A stretch of 64,000 nucleotides of DNA from Pseudomonas viridiflava (GTDB lineage: Bacteria; Pseudomonadota; Gammaproteobacteria; Pseudomonadales; Pseudomonadaceae). Below, one piece after another: positions 46,513 through 54,471 of the stretch. The DNA is taken from positions 248,001 through 312,000 of the forward strand of contig NZ_UUPU01000067.1 in assembly GCF_900591205.1 (NCBI RefSeq), written 5' to 3'. Every line of letters starts with the position of its first letter. Position 1 is the stretch's first letter. The position numbers and the translations under genes were made by a program. The notes under the pieces are model-generated. The model worked only from the letters and a program-made list of their open reading frames with translations, did not search any database and was not told the origin of the DNA.

Positions 46513-46629
46513 CCAGCTGATCGCGAGATCAGTCGATAGACCAAGGGACCTTAGGTCGGACTCTTGGAATATCTCCTCATCAGGCTAATCACGGTTTTTG
46601 ACCCGGCTCTTTGGCCGGGTCTTTTTTTT
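46513..46629 (+). ncRNA. prrF: PrrF-type iron-responsive sRNA
   Basis: About 115 bases. The 5' hairpin (CTGATCGCGAGATCAG), the core TCTCCTCATCAGGCTAATCA, the following CGGTTTTTGACCC and the terminal GC-rich hairpin with eight Ts are the signature of PrrF sRNAs. PrrF is made under iron limitation and represses mRNAs for iron-containing proteins such as superoxide dismutase and TCA-cycle enzymes. A Fur box overlaps the promoter. Only one copy is present at this locus; the tandem prrF1-prrF2 arrangement of P. aeruginosa is not seen. The start is inferred from the promoter. Confidence 0.93.
46600..46628 (+). terminator. intrinsic terminator of prrF
   Basis: GACCCGGC at 46600-46607 pairs with GCCGGGTC at 46614-46621, followed by eight Ts. 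Confidence 0.95.
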
Positions 46630-46900
46630 GCCAGTTTCCCTGGCATGGCTTCAGGCTAATGAAGACTGTGTGTTGCTTGATGGCGCGCATGGTAGCAAAA
46701 GAGCATCGCGAAAAGAAAGCCAGTCACGCGCGCTAGCTCACATCTCTACGAAATAGCGCTTGAGAATCAATCTCATAGAACCTAAGCTGCTGCGGCGTCA
46801 TGGACGACGCCCCCTCCTCTTCGCAACAATTTCACCTCCAGCCTTTACCGGACTCCTGTGTAAGATAGCCGCCACAACACTCATATTCAGGCACCAGACT
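46630..46900. other. intergenic stretch between prrF and the carboxypeptidase gene
   Basis: No convincing gene. An inverted repeat TGAGA-ATCAA-TCTCA lies at 46761-46775 and loosely resembles a Fur half-site pair. A 22-codon open frame begins at the ATG at 46800 but lacks a clear ribosome site. Confidence 0.4.
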
Positions 46901-48052
46901 ATGACCGTGGCCTTGACGTCCATCCGCATCAGCACCGACTTCGACAGTGGCAATATCCAGGTACTCGACGCCAGCGATGCCTACCAGTTACTGCTGGCAA
47001 TCAACCCCGATACCCGCAGCCAACATTTCCAATGGTTCCACTTCAAGGCCGAAGGCATGCACGTGGGCCACACCCATACCTTCCGCCTGAGCAACGCGGG
47101 CAAGTCCTCCTACAAACACGCATGGAGCGGCTATAACGCGGTCGCGTCCTACGACCATATCAACTGGTTTCGCGTACCCACACGGTTTGACGGCGAGATT
47201 CTGCACATCAGCCTCGAAACCCGCGAAAAGCACGCCTGGCTCGCCTACTTCGAACCCTATAGCCGTGAACGCCACGACTGGCTGATCGACCAGGCCCTGA
47301 ACCGCGCCGGCGCTCAGTTGCTGGCCACCGGCAAAAGTGTCGAAGGCCGCGATATCCAACTGCTGCGCCGCGGCAAAGGGGGCGAAGGCCGACGCAAGGT
47401 GTGGATCATCGCGCAGCAACACCCCGGCGAGCATATGGCCGAATGGTTTATGGAAGGCATCATCGAACGCCTGCAACAGGATGGCGACGCCGAGCTGAAA
47501 AAACTGCTGGCGGTCGCCGACCTGTACCTGGTGCCCAACATGAACCCGGACGGTGCCTTCCATGGCCACCTGCGCACCAACGCGATGGGCCAGGACCTCA
47601 ACCGCGCCTGGCAGAGCGCCAGCCAGGACGTCAGCCCTGAGGTGCTGTTCGTGCAGCAGCAAATGCAAAAATACGGTGTCGACCTGTTCCTCGATATCCA
47701 TGGCGACGAAGAAATACCCTACGTGTTCACCGCCGGCTGCGAAGGCAACCCGGGCTACACGCCGCGTATCGAAGCCCTGGAAAAGCACTTGCGCAGCCAT
47801 TTGAGCGGTCTGACCCGCGACTTCCAAACCGTCCATGGCTACACCCGTGACCTGCCGGGCGAAGCCAATATGACCCTGGCCTGCAATGCCGTCGGCGAAC
47901 AGTACGACTGCCTGTCCCTGACCCTCGAGATGCCCTTCAAGGATAACGACGACGCGCCCAACCCGAAAACCGGGTGGTCGGGTGAGCGCTCCAAACAGCT
48001 GGGCAAGGACGTGCTAAGCAGCGTCGCCGACGTGGTCAGTATCTTGCGCTGA
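46901..48052 (+). CDS. M14 cytosolic carboxypeptidase (CCP/Nna1-like)
   Basis: 383 residues from the ATG at 46901. An N-terminal beta domain of about 130 residues (HFQWFHFKAEGMHVGHTHTF near 41) precedes an M14 zinc peptidase domain. Zinc ligands are visible in AQQHPGEHMAEWFMEG near 175 (H-x-x-E) and FLDIHGDEE near 270; the catalytic glutamate is in SLTLEMPFKDN near 345. NPDGAFHGHLRTNAMGQDLNRAW near 215 binds substrate. The layout is that of cytosolic carboxypeptidases that trim polyglutamate tails in eukaryotes; bacterial substrates are unknown. No signal peptide is seen. In-frame codons upstream to 46760 look non-coding. Confidence 0.9.
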   Translation: MTVALTSIRISTDFDSGNIQVLDASDAYQLLLAINPDTRSQHFQWFHFKAEGMHVGHTHTFRLSNAGKSSYKHAWSGYNAVASYDHINWFRVPTRFDGEILHISLETREKHAWLAYFEPYSRERHDWLIDQALNRAGAQLLATGKSVEGRDIQLLRRGKGGEGRRKVWIIAQQHPGEHMAEWFMEGIIERLQQDGDAELKKLLAVADLYLVPNMNPDGAFHGHLRTNAMGQDLNRAWQSASQDVSPEVLFVQQQMQKYGVDLFLDIHGDEEIPYVFTAGCEGNPGYTPRIEALEKHLRSHLSGLTRDFQTVHGYTRDLPGEANMTLACNAVGEQYDCLSLTLEMPFKDNDDAPNPKTGWSGERSKQLGKDVLSSVADVVSILR

Positions 48053-48060
48053 CGGCTGTT

Positions 48061-48084
48061 GTGGCGAGCGAGCTTGCTCGCCAC
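48061..48084. repeat. single REP-like hairpin
   Basis: GTGGCGAGC at 48061-48069 pairs with GCTCGCCAC at 48076-48084 around a six-base loop. It is a lone unit between two convergent genes and may act as a transcript end. Confidence 0.6.
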
Positions 48085-48096
48085 GCTGACCTGCTG

Positions 48097-48636
48097 TCAG
48101 TGCTTGGTGCCGGTCATGCTCTGCAACACGCCGTCACGACGGACCAACCCGTGGAACAGCGCCGCCGCCAGGTGCAACAGCACCGTCAGGAACAACAGGT
48201 AGGCGAGATAGCCGTGGGCCTTGCGCAGCACCGCAAACAACGGTGCATTCGCGCCCACCAGCGCCGGTAACTGTACCGAACTGCTGAGCATCACCGGGTC
48301 ACCCGCCGCCGAAATCATCGCCCACCCCAGCAGCGGCAATACCAGCATCAACGCATACAGCAGCACATGGGACGCCTTGGCCGCCAGCACCTGCCACAGC
48401 GGCAAGTCCGCAGGCAGAGGCGGTTGCCGCGTGGAAAAACGCACCACCAGACGCACGATCACCAACGCCAGGATCGCGATCCCCAACGGCTTGTGCAGGT
48501 GAATCAGCCATTCGTGGCGCTCCGACACCGACGCAGCCATGCCCGCGCCAATAAACAACATGGCGATGATCATCAGGGCCATCAGCCAATGCAGCAGACG
48601 CGCCAGAGGCGCGAAAAACCGTGGTTGGGCATTCAT
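48097..48636 (-). CDS. cytochrome b561
   Basis: 179 residues with four membrane helices. Haem-ligating histidines are placed as in bacterial CybB: RLLHWLMALMIIAML near residue 15, HEWLIHLHKPLGI near 40, and KAHGYLAYLLFLTVLLHLAAAL near 138. It carries electrons within the inner membrane. Its start overlaps the catalase stop by four bases, so it is the second gene of a stress operon transcribed from an ECF promoter, and may supply electrons to the peroxidase. Confidence 0.9.
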   Translation of the reverse strand: MNAQPRFFAPLARLLHWLMALMIIAMLFIGAGMAASVSERHEWLIHLHKPLGIAILALVIVRLVVRFSTRQPPLPADLPLWQVLAAKASHVLLYALMLVLPLLGWAMISAAGDPVMLSSSVQLPALVGANAPLFAVLRKAHGYLAYLLFLTVLLHLAAALFHGLVRRDGVLQSMTGTKH

Positions 48637-49715
48637 GGCTTCGACTCCTGAGGGGCACTGTGCAGGGGGCTGACTTCACCGGCGCGGCGTACGTACGAAC
48701 TGGCATAAGCTGCCGAACGCGCAGCCAGCAATGGGTCATTGGAGGCTTGGATACCACTGGGCAGAATCAGCGGGTCAAAGTTGATATCGCGGCAATCGCC
48801 GTCCGCCTGCGGCTGGCTGCTTTGCAGCACCAGGGTGCCGGCATTCAAGACTGTGTGTTCGCCGACCCAGGGTTTGCTCGCGTCATCCACCGGGTCGCCG
48901 GGGTTGGCCAGGGTCATGTTCAACTGCCAGCGCAACGGCCCGGCGGCCAGGCGTTGCACCAGGTCTTTCTCGAGAAAATCATTGCCCGCCGGCGCGCTAT
49001 CGCCCGCGGCGTCCTGGCTCTGCGGCACCACACCCCAGCGCACCGCGTGGCGTTTGCCATCGGCGCCCACCAAGTAAAAGGCATTGATCCCGTTATAGGT
49101 TTCGGTCGCATAGCTGGCCGACGGCTTGGCGGTCTTGACCCACGCCAGAAACGCGGCGGTCTCGGGATGCGCGGCAAAAAACGCCGGCATACTCGCCGGG
49201 TTCGGCTTGCCGGTGGCAGGGTCTGGCGCGCCGGCCTTGAGCATCTGGTAGAACGCCTCGGGCGTGCCCACCGGGAACACCGGCATGCTGTTCATGCCCG
49301 TACGCCATTGCTGGCCGTTGGCCTGGCTGAACTGCACGGCAAAACTGCGGATCGGCACGCTGCTGTCCGGCGCGTAGGGGTTGCCGCTGGGCAAGGCAAA
49401 GCGGCCGATCAGCGGGGTCTTGGCCTCGCTGAACACTTGGGCGCTGGAGTAGGCACGCGCCTCGGCGCTGCTCTCGAAGTACCCGGCCACGCACACGCCC
49501 TTGGCGTGGTTGCGCCGGAAACCCGGGTGCACGCCGTTGTTGGTCTCCAGCGCATTGACCAGGGTTTTCGGGCGAAGGCGTTGTGGGTCGAGGGTGCCAT
49601 TGACGTAGGCAAATGCCCCGGCGACAACGGCAACCACGGCCCCAATCCCCACGAGTCGCGCGATCAGGCTCGCAGTGCTCAATGGAGGACGGGGCGGTGA
49701 TGAGTGATCTACCAT
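48633..49715 (-). CDS. membrane-anchored catalase-family peroxidase
   Basis: 360 residues with an N-terminal membrane helix (LIARLVGIGAVVAVVAGAF) that places the enzyme in the periplasm. The short catalase core shows GVHPGFRRNHAKGVC near residue 58 (distal histidine), SVPIRSFAVQFSQANGQQW near 112, and the proximal haem tyrosine in LLAARSAAYASSY near 335. It is smaller than classical catalases and belongs to the SrpA-like group, probably acting as a peroxidase. It is cotranscribed with cytochrome b561 and is divergent from an ECF sigma factor with a matching promoter. Confidence 0.88.
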   Translation of the reverse strand: MVDHSSPPRPPLSTASLIARLVGIGAVVAVVAGAFAYVNGTLDPQRLRPKTLVNALETNNGVHPGFRRNHAKGVCVAGYFESSAEARAYSSAQVFSEAKTPLIGRFALPSGNPYAPDSSVPIRSFAVQFSQANGQQWRTGMNSMPVFPVGTPEAFYQMLKAGAPDPATGKPNPASMPAFFAAHPETAAFLAWVKTAKPSASYATETYNGINAFYLVGADGKRHAVRWGVVPQSQDAAGDSAPAGNDFLEKDLVQRLAAGPLRWQLNMTLANPGDPVDDASKPWVGEHTVLNAGTLVLQSSQPQADGDCRDINFDPLILPSGIQASNDPLLAARSAAYASSYVRRAGEVSPLHSAPQESKP

Positions 49716-49767
49716 GAAATAACTCCAGGGCCAGGGGCCTTAGGGTGGAACATAAGGTCGGAGCATT

Positions 49768-49794
49768 AAGACGAACGCCGATCCGCTCTATTCC
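49768..49794 (-). promoter_or_regulatory. ECF promoter of the catalase-b561 operon
   Basis: On the minus strand GGAATA at 49794-49789 and CGTCTT at 49773-49768 are separated by 15 bases, the same spacing as the plus-strand promoter at 49823. Confidence 0.7.
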
Positions 49795-49822
49795 CAGGCC
49801 CATCGTTTATTTTTCGCAGCCT

Positions 49823-49849
49823 GGAATAACCTTCAACGCCGGACGTCTC
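49823..49849 (+). promoter_or_regulatory. ECF promoter of the sigma/anti-sigma operon
   Basis: GGAATA at 49823-49828 and CGTCTC at 49844-49849 are 15 bases apart, matching the divergent catalase promoter. Transcription would start near 49855, giving a leader of about 28 bases. Confidence 0.7.
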
Positions 49850-49882
49850 TCTAGTCCCAGCGTAGTGACAAGCCAGAACCCC

Positions 49883-50389
49883 ATGCATGAACTCGACGAA
49901 CAGTTACGTGAACTCATCCCCAGGCTGCGGCGTTTTGCCGTGTCCCTGACCCGTAACGCCAGCAGTGCCGACGACCTGGTGCAGTCGACCCTCGAACGGG
50001 CGATCACCCGTTGGGCCGACAAACGCCTCGAAGGCGATTTACGCGCCTGGCTGTTCTCGATCCTCTACCGCCAGTTCCTCGATGCGCACCGCCGCACCCG
50101 GCGCTACGCACGCATGCTGGAATTTTTCACCGGGCGCGATGACGCGCAGCCGTCGGTCGAACGCACGGTGATCGCCCAGTCGACCCTGCAAGCCTTCGAT
50201 CAACTCAACAGCGAGCAGCGCGCGCTGCTGCTGTGGGTCTCGGTCGAGGGCCTGAGCTACAAGGAGGTGGCCGAGATTCTGGATATACCGATCGGCACCG
50301 TGATGTCGCGCCTGTCCCGGGCGCGCCAGGCGCTGCGTCAACTCAGTGATGGCGAAATCGCCAGCCCTTCCCTGCGGATACTCAAATGA
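49883..50389 (+). CDS. ECF-family RNA polymerase sigma factor
   Basis: 168 residues from the ATG at 49883. Region 2: LTRNASSADDLVQSTLERAITRW near residues 22-44, with the RNA-polymerase-binding D-D-L-V-Q. Region 4: LLWVSVEGLSYKEVAEILDIPIGTVMSRLSRARQAL near 115-150. It overlaps the anti-sigma gene by four bases, and an ECF promoter precedes it, so it probably activates itself and the divergent catalase operon. Confidence 0.93.
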   Translation: MHELDEQLRELIPRLRRFAVSLTRNASSADDLVQSTLERAITRWADKRLEGDLRAWLFSILYRQFLDAHRRTRRYARMLEFFTGRDDAQPSVERTVIAQSTLQAFDQLNSEQRALLLWVSVEGLSYKEVAEILDIPIGTVMSRLSRARQALRQLSDGEIASPSLRILK

Positions 50390-51123
50390 TCAGCCTGCCC
50401 CCCAGCGAACGCGATTTGCATGCTTACGTCGATCACCAACTGCTGGAGAGCGACCGGCGTGTGCTTGAAACTTACTTGGAAGCCCACCCCGAGGTCGCGG
50501 CGCAGGTCCACGCCTGGCAGCAGGACGCGCAACTGCTACGCGCCGCGCTGGGCGGCGCCCTGCAACAGCCGGCCAACCCGGAGTTGGACCCGGCACTGAT
50601 CCGCCGGCGCATGCGGCACCAGTCGCGCCGCCACTTCGCCACGGCGGCGGTGTTGCTGCTGGCGGTCAGCCTTGGCGGCCTCGGTGGCTGGCACGCCCGC
50701 GAAGCCACCCAGCCACCGATGCTGCCCATGGCCGATGCGATGCAAGCGTTCCGCCTGTTTGCCCAGGACGGCATCATGCCCGCCGACTTCAAGGTTCAGG
50801 GCGGCGGCGATATGCAAGCCTGGCTTGACCGCTATTTCAACCAGGCCCATCGCCTGCCCGACTTGAGCGCAGCGGGGTTCACGCCGGTGAGCGGGCGCCT
50901 GCTCACCACCGAGCAAGGCGCGGCGGCCATGGTGCTGTACGAAGACCCGCAAGGCCGACGCATCAGTTTCTACATTCGCCCACCGGGCCCGGAAAATGGC
51001 TTCCTGCCCCGTGGCAGCCGCAGTGCCGACGGCTTGCAGGCGCAATACTGGTCCGGCGCCGGCTACAACTATGCCGTGGTGGCGCCGGTGGGCCAGCCGA
51101 CCACGCACCTGCTGAAGTTCTAG
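50386..51123 (+). CDS. membrane anti-sigma factor
   Basis: 245 residues. The N-terminal 75 residues carry the anti-sigma domain (DLHAYVDHQLLESDRRVLETYL near 10) without the zinc-binding H-x-x-x-C-x-x-C. One membrane helix follows (AAVLLLAVSLGGLGGW near 88), then a periplasmic domain of about 140 residues that may sense oxidative or envelope stress. It would bind the sigma factor encoded just upstream until the signal arrives. It ends four bases inside the convergent pilus tip gene. Confidence 0.88.
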   Translation: MISLPPSERDLHAYVDHQLLESDRRVLETYLEAHPEVAAQVHAWQQDAQLLRAALGGALQQPANPELDPALIRRRMRHQSRRHFATAAVLLLAVSLGGLGGWHAREATQPPMLPMADAMQAFRLFAQDGIMPADFKVQGGGDMQAWLDRYFNQAHRLPDLSAAGFTPVSGRLLTTEQGAAAMVLYEDPQGRRISFYIRPPGPENGFLPRGSRSADGLQAQYWSGAGYNYAVVAPVGQPTTHLLKF

Positions 51124-52100
51124 AAACCCACGTCGAGGATCACGTTATCCGTGTAGGTGCCGGCCGGCGGCGTGGTCTGGTCGGTGTAGACCTTGGCGTT
51201 GTAGTTGAACGTCTGACTGCCAACCCCCAACCCGCTGCCGGGGTTGGTCTCGGCCGTGGTGCTGGAGCGACGTGCCGCACCCACGCTGCCCCACACCGTG
51301 GTGCCGGCACTCTGGAAGATGTCGTAAGCCAGGTAATTGCCCCCCGAGACCATCCGCCGCCGTCCGCCACTGGCGTTCTGGCCAGGGCCCAGGCCCACGG
51401 TGTAGACGCTGCCTTTGGTGCAGGAGATGTTGATGGTCTGGTTGACCGTGCCAAAGGCGCTGACCACCGGCGCTCCGCCGAAGCTGATATTCGGCGCGGT
51501 CACCGTGCAGTCGTTACTGACGGTCATGTTCACCGTCAGGGTCGCGGTGCCGTTATTGGTATCGCGCCCCAGGCAAACGCCCAGCGCGCCGATGCCGGAG
51601 CAATAGTTCCAGTCCCAGTGAATGCTCAGGGTTTCGGTGTAGATCCCGGCCGCGACGTTGCTGCCGATGATGCTGCCCATGTAGAGCGGCACCGTCTTGG
51701 GGGTGGACCCGCCCAGCAGGCCAAGGGCGTCGATAATCCCGTTGCGGGCAAAATCATAGGGCGTGTTGCGGGTAATCAGGTAGGCCGCGCCGGTGTTATT
51801 AGTCGCATACAGGTTGTAGCTGATGACATCCCCGGTAGGCCCCACCAGGCCGGCAGTGGATGAGCTGATCGTCGCGTAGAAATGATCGTTGGTGGTCAAC
51901 AGGCTCAGCAGCGAGCCGGTGCATCTCAACCCGGCGTTGAGGGTCGAGGTTGATTGCACCGTGGTCCGCACCAGCACCGAACTGACCGCGCCGAACCCGG
52001 CCGCCGTGGTTGCCGCCACCGAACACAACGCCTGCGCCTGGGACGCCAGCCCACTCAGCCCAAGCAACATCAACCCCGCCACCCCACCGCGCATGTTCAC
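51120..52100 (-). CDS. csuE: SCPU-domain tip subunit of archaic pilus (CsuE-like)
   Basis: 326 residues, about twice the length of the other pilins, so it contains two SCPU beta domains, as expected for a tip adhesin. Signal peptide ends near S-Q-A-Q-A. The first domain has a paired-cysteine segment near residue 60, the second CTKGSVYTVGLGPGQNASGGRR near 230. It ends V-I-L-D-V-G-F, the usual terminal strand. GTG at 52100 is favoured by the spacing of a GGAGGT ribosome site; ATG at 52094 is the alternative. It is the last gene of the pilus operon. Confidence 0.85.
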   Translation of the reverse strand: MNMRGGVAGLMLLGLSGLASQAQALCSVAATTAAGFGAVSSVLVRTTVQSTSTLNAGLRCTGSLLSLLTTNDHFYATISSSTAGLVGPTGDVISYNLYATNNTGAAYLITRNTPYDFARNGIIDALGLLGGSTPKTVPLYMGSIIGSNVAAGIYTETLSIHWDWNYCSGIGALGVCLGRDTNNGTATLTVNMTVSNDCTVTAPNISFGGAPVVSAFGTVNQTINISCTKGSVYTVGLGPGQNASGGRRRMVSGGNYLAYDIFQSAGTTVWGSVGAARRSSTTAETNPGSGLGVGSQTFNYNAKVYTDQTTPPAGTYTDNVILDVGF

Positions 52101-52116
52101 CCGACACCTCCTGTGT

Positions 52117-54453
52117 CTATCGACAGACCAACGGGCCGATCATCGGCACCTGCTCGCCGGTTTCCGGCAGTGCAAACTGCACCTGGCAACCGGCACCGTC
52201 GTTCAGCGTGACGCGCAAGGTGTTCTGCGACGCCAACTTATCCAGGTACACCAGGCCATCCCAGCCGACCACCGCCACCGCGCCGCTCTGCTCATGCAGC
52301 ACGTTGGCCCCCAGGGGCAGCGGCGTATTGTGTGCATCCACCAGTTCAATACTGGCGGCATTGATTCGAGTCAGTGGAAACTTCAGCAGGTAGCCGCTGC
52401 CCCGACGCACCGCCACCCGCTGCTCCACCGAAGGGCTCAGCACGTTGGCCGGCAGGTTCAGCGGGTCGATTTCATACTTGCCGCGGTAGTAGCCGCTGCT
52501 CCAGGGCACCAGCAGGCGACCGCTGCTATCGGTCTCGCCGACCAACTGGTTTTCGTAGCGCACCGGGACCTTGGCGTAGCCGTCGGTACTCACCACCACA
52601 AACGCATCGTTGATCCGATTGGCCGCGAACAGCTGCTTGTCCATCCACACCAGCGAGCCGCTGGCATCCGCCCAGCGGGTTTCGGCGTCGCTGCTGCCAT
52701 ACACACCGGCTTGCAACTGCACCGATTGCAGGCGCCAGGTCAGGTCGGCCTGGCGATAATCCGCGCCCTGGCCATGGGCATAGCCGAGGTTGTAGCCCAC
52801 CCCGCCCGGGCCCGGAACCGCACGGCTGAAGTTGACGCGCTGGCGGCTCTCGCCGGCGGTGCTGCGCTCCACGCTGAGGCTCAGGCTGGCGTCGAGGTCG
52901 AACGGGATCACCACCTGGGCCTGCACCGCCCAATGGCTGTCGCCGATCTCGCGGTTGGCCGACAGATAAAAGCTGCTGTTGCCCCACAGCGGGCGGTTCC
53001 AGGTGAGGTTGAGCAAGCGCGTGCGCGAATCATCCGCAGCGCGGATATCAAAGTACCCGGCCCCCAGGCTGCCCCAGGTGTCAAGGTTGAGGCTGGCGGT
53101 GACTTGCTCGCTACGCTTGCTCAGGCTGATGGTGGGCGTGTCGATCACCGTGAGGTCGGCATACTGTTCATGTCGCTCAAGGCGTTGGTACGTCAGGCTG
53201 TAACGCTGGCTGCTGTATTGATAACCCAGGCTGACTTGCTGGCCCTGGCGCCCGTCGAAACGGCTCTGGCTGACCGCGCTGTTGAGCACCCCGAACGAAC
53301 CCAGGCGCACGTTGCCCCCCACGCCGCCGAGGGTCAGTTCGTTCGAGGCTTCGGCGTGGCTTTCCAGGGTAAAGATGTCACTCACGCCATACCGCAGGCT
53401 ACCGGAGGTAACGCCCTGGCCGTAGCGAAAATCCTGCTGTGCATAATCGCGGCGCAGCGTACCGGCGGCCACCGAGAAATCCGACAGCCCCTTTTGCAGC
53501 AAACTGCTGGTGACATAGAACGGCACGGTGGTCGACACCTGCCGGCCAAGGGCGTCGGTGGTCACCACCACCGCCTCGCCCGCGCCGTTGATAAACGGGA
53601 TATTGGTCAGGGTGTAAGGCCCCGGCTGCACGTTATCGCTGGAGGATTTGAAACCATTGATAAACAGGTCCACCGAGGACGGCACCGCGGCCTCACCGGC
53701 GAACTGCGGCAAGGGGTAGGTCACCAGGTCCGGGCGCACGGCAAAATCGCGCGACAGCTGCACGCCGCCCAGACGCACCGAATTGCTCCAGGGCAAGGCG
53801 CCGCTCACCAGATCGCCAGCCTCGTAGGTCAGCAGGCTTTCATCGTCGGAATAGCGCCAGGTGGTGTCATAACGCAAGTAACCGTCGCTGAGCCCGCTGC
53901 CGGGATTCGCACCGAAACTGCGGCGGTACTGCCCGGTATTCGACAACGTGCCCCAGGTGTCGAACACCCGCACCTCGTTCCAGGCGGCGAGGTAGGTGCC
54001 GGAATCGTCGGTATCGTTCAGGTACAGGTCATAGTTGAGCATCGCGCCGAAGCTGGTCATCGCTTCGGTGCGCGGGTACGCCTTACGGTTGCCGAGGAAC
54101 TGCGCCGGCAGCCAATCCGGCGGCACACTCAGCAGCAGGCGCTGGCCATGGCTGTCGTACTCGCTGTGCAGCCCGGGCAACTGCTCCAGGGCCACTTCGG
54201 CGGCAACCGAGGCAGGCAGCTTCATGCCGATCGCCTGCAGGTCGGCGGCGGACATGTACAACTGGCCCGCTCGCTGCTCAACCACGACCACCTTGGCGGT
54301 GTCCATCTGGTTGACCAGCAATTGCAGGTACAACTGCGCATCGGGCATTGCCTCAAGGCTGGTGGGCGGTGGCGGCAGTTCACCGGCACCTGCCCCTGGA
54401 ATAAACACCAGACAGCAACACCCCATGGCGATCCATCGCGCTCGAGCCGACAC
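52117..54453 (-). CDS. csuD: outer-membrane usher of archaic chaperone-usher pilus (CsuD-like)
   Basis: 778 residues from a GTG at 54453 with a GGAG ribosome site; the ATG at 54426 is possible. A signal peptide is followed by an N-terminal domain with LYLQLLVNQMDTAKVV, a large beta-barrel from about 150-620 with the plug, and C-terminal domains with NPLNLPANVLSPSVEQRVAVRRGSGYL near 670. It forms the secretion pore and assembly platform for the pilus. It lies 18 bases from the chaperone gene. Confidence 0.93.
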   Translation of the reverse strand: MSARARWIAMGCCCLVFIPGAGAGELPPPPTSLEAMPDAQLYLQLLVNQMDTAKVVVVEQRAGQLYMSAADLQAIGMKLPASVAAEVALEQLPGLHSEYDSHGQRLLLSVPPDWLPAQFLGNRKAYPRTEAMTSFGAMLNYDLYLNDTDDSGTYLAAWNEVRVFDTWGTLSNTGQYRRSFGANPGSGLSDGYLRYDTTWRYSDDESLLTYEAGDLVSGALPWSNSVRLGGVQLSRDFAVRPDLVTYPLPQFAGEAAVPSSVDLFINGFKSSSDNVQPGPYTLTNIPFINGAGEAVVVTTDALGRQVSTTVPFYVTSSLLQKGLSDFSVAAGTLRRDYAQQDFRYGQGVTSGSLRYGVSDIFTLESHAEASNELTLGGVGGNVRLGSFGVLNSAVSQSRFDGRQGQQVSLGYQYSSQRYSLTYQRLERHEQYADLTVIDTPTISLSKRSEQVTASLNLDTWGSLGAGYFDIRAADDSRTRLLNLTWNRPLWGNSSFYLSANREIGDSHWAVQAQVVIPFDLDASLSLSVERSTAGESRQRVNFSRAVPGPGGVGYNLGYAHGQGADYRQADLTWRLQSVQLQAGVYGSSDAETRWADASGSLVWMDKQLFAANRINDAFVVVSTDGYAKVPVRYENQLVGETDSSGRLLVPWSSGYYRGKYEIDPLNLPANVLSPSVEQRVAVRRGSGYLLKFPLTRINAASIELVDAHNTPLPLGANVLHEQSGAVAVVGWDGLVYLDKLASQNTLRVTLNDGAGCQVQFALPETGEQVPMIGPLVCR

Positions 54454-54471
54454 TCAGCTCACTCCCTGTTT

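Noticed and set aside
46800..46868. Short 22-codon open frame upstream of the carboxypeptidase
   Set aside because: No clear ribosome site and no evidence of conservation can be seen from one sequence.
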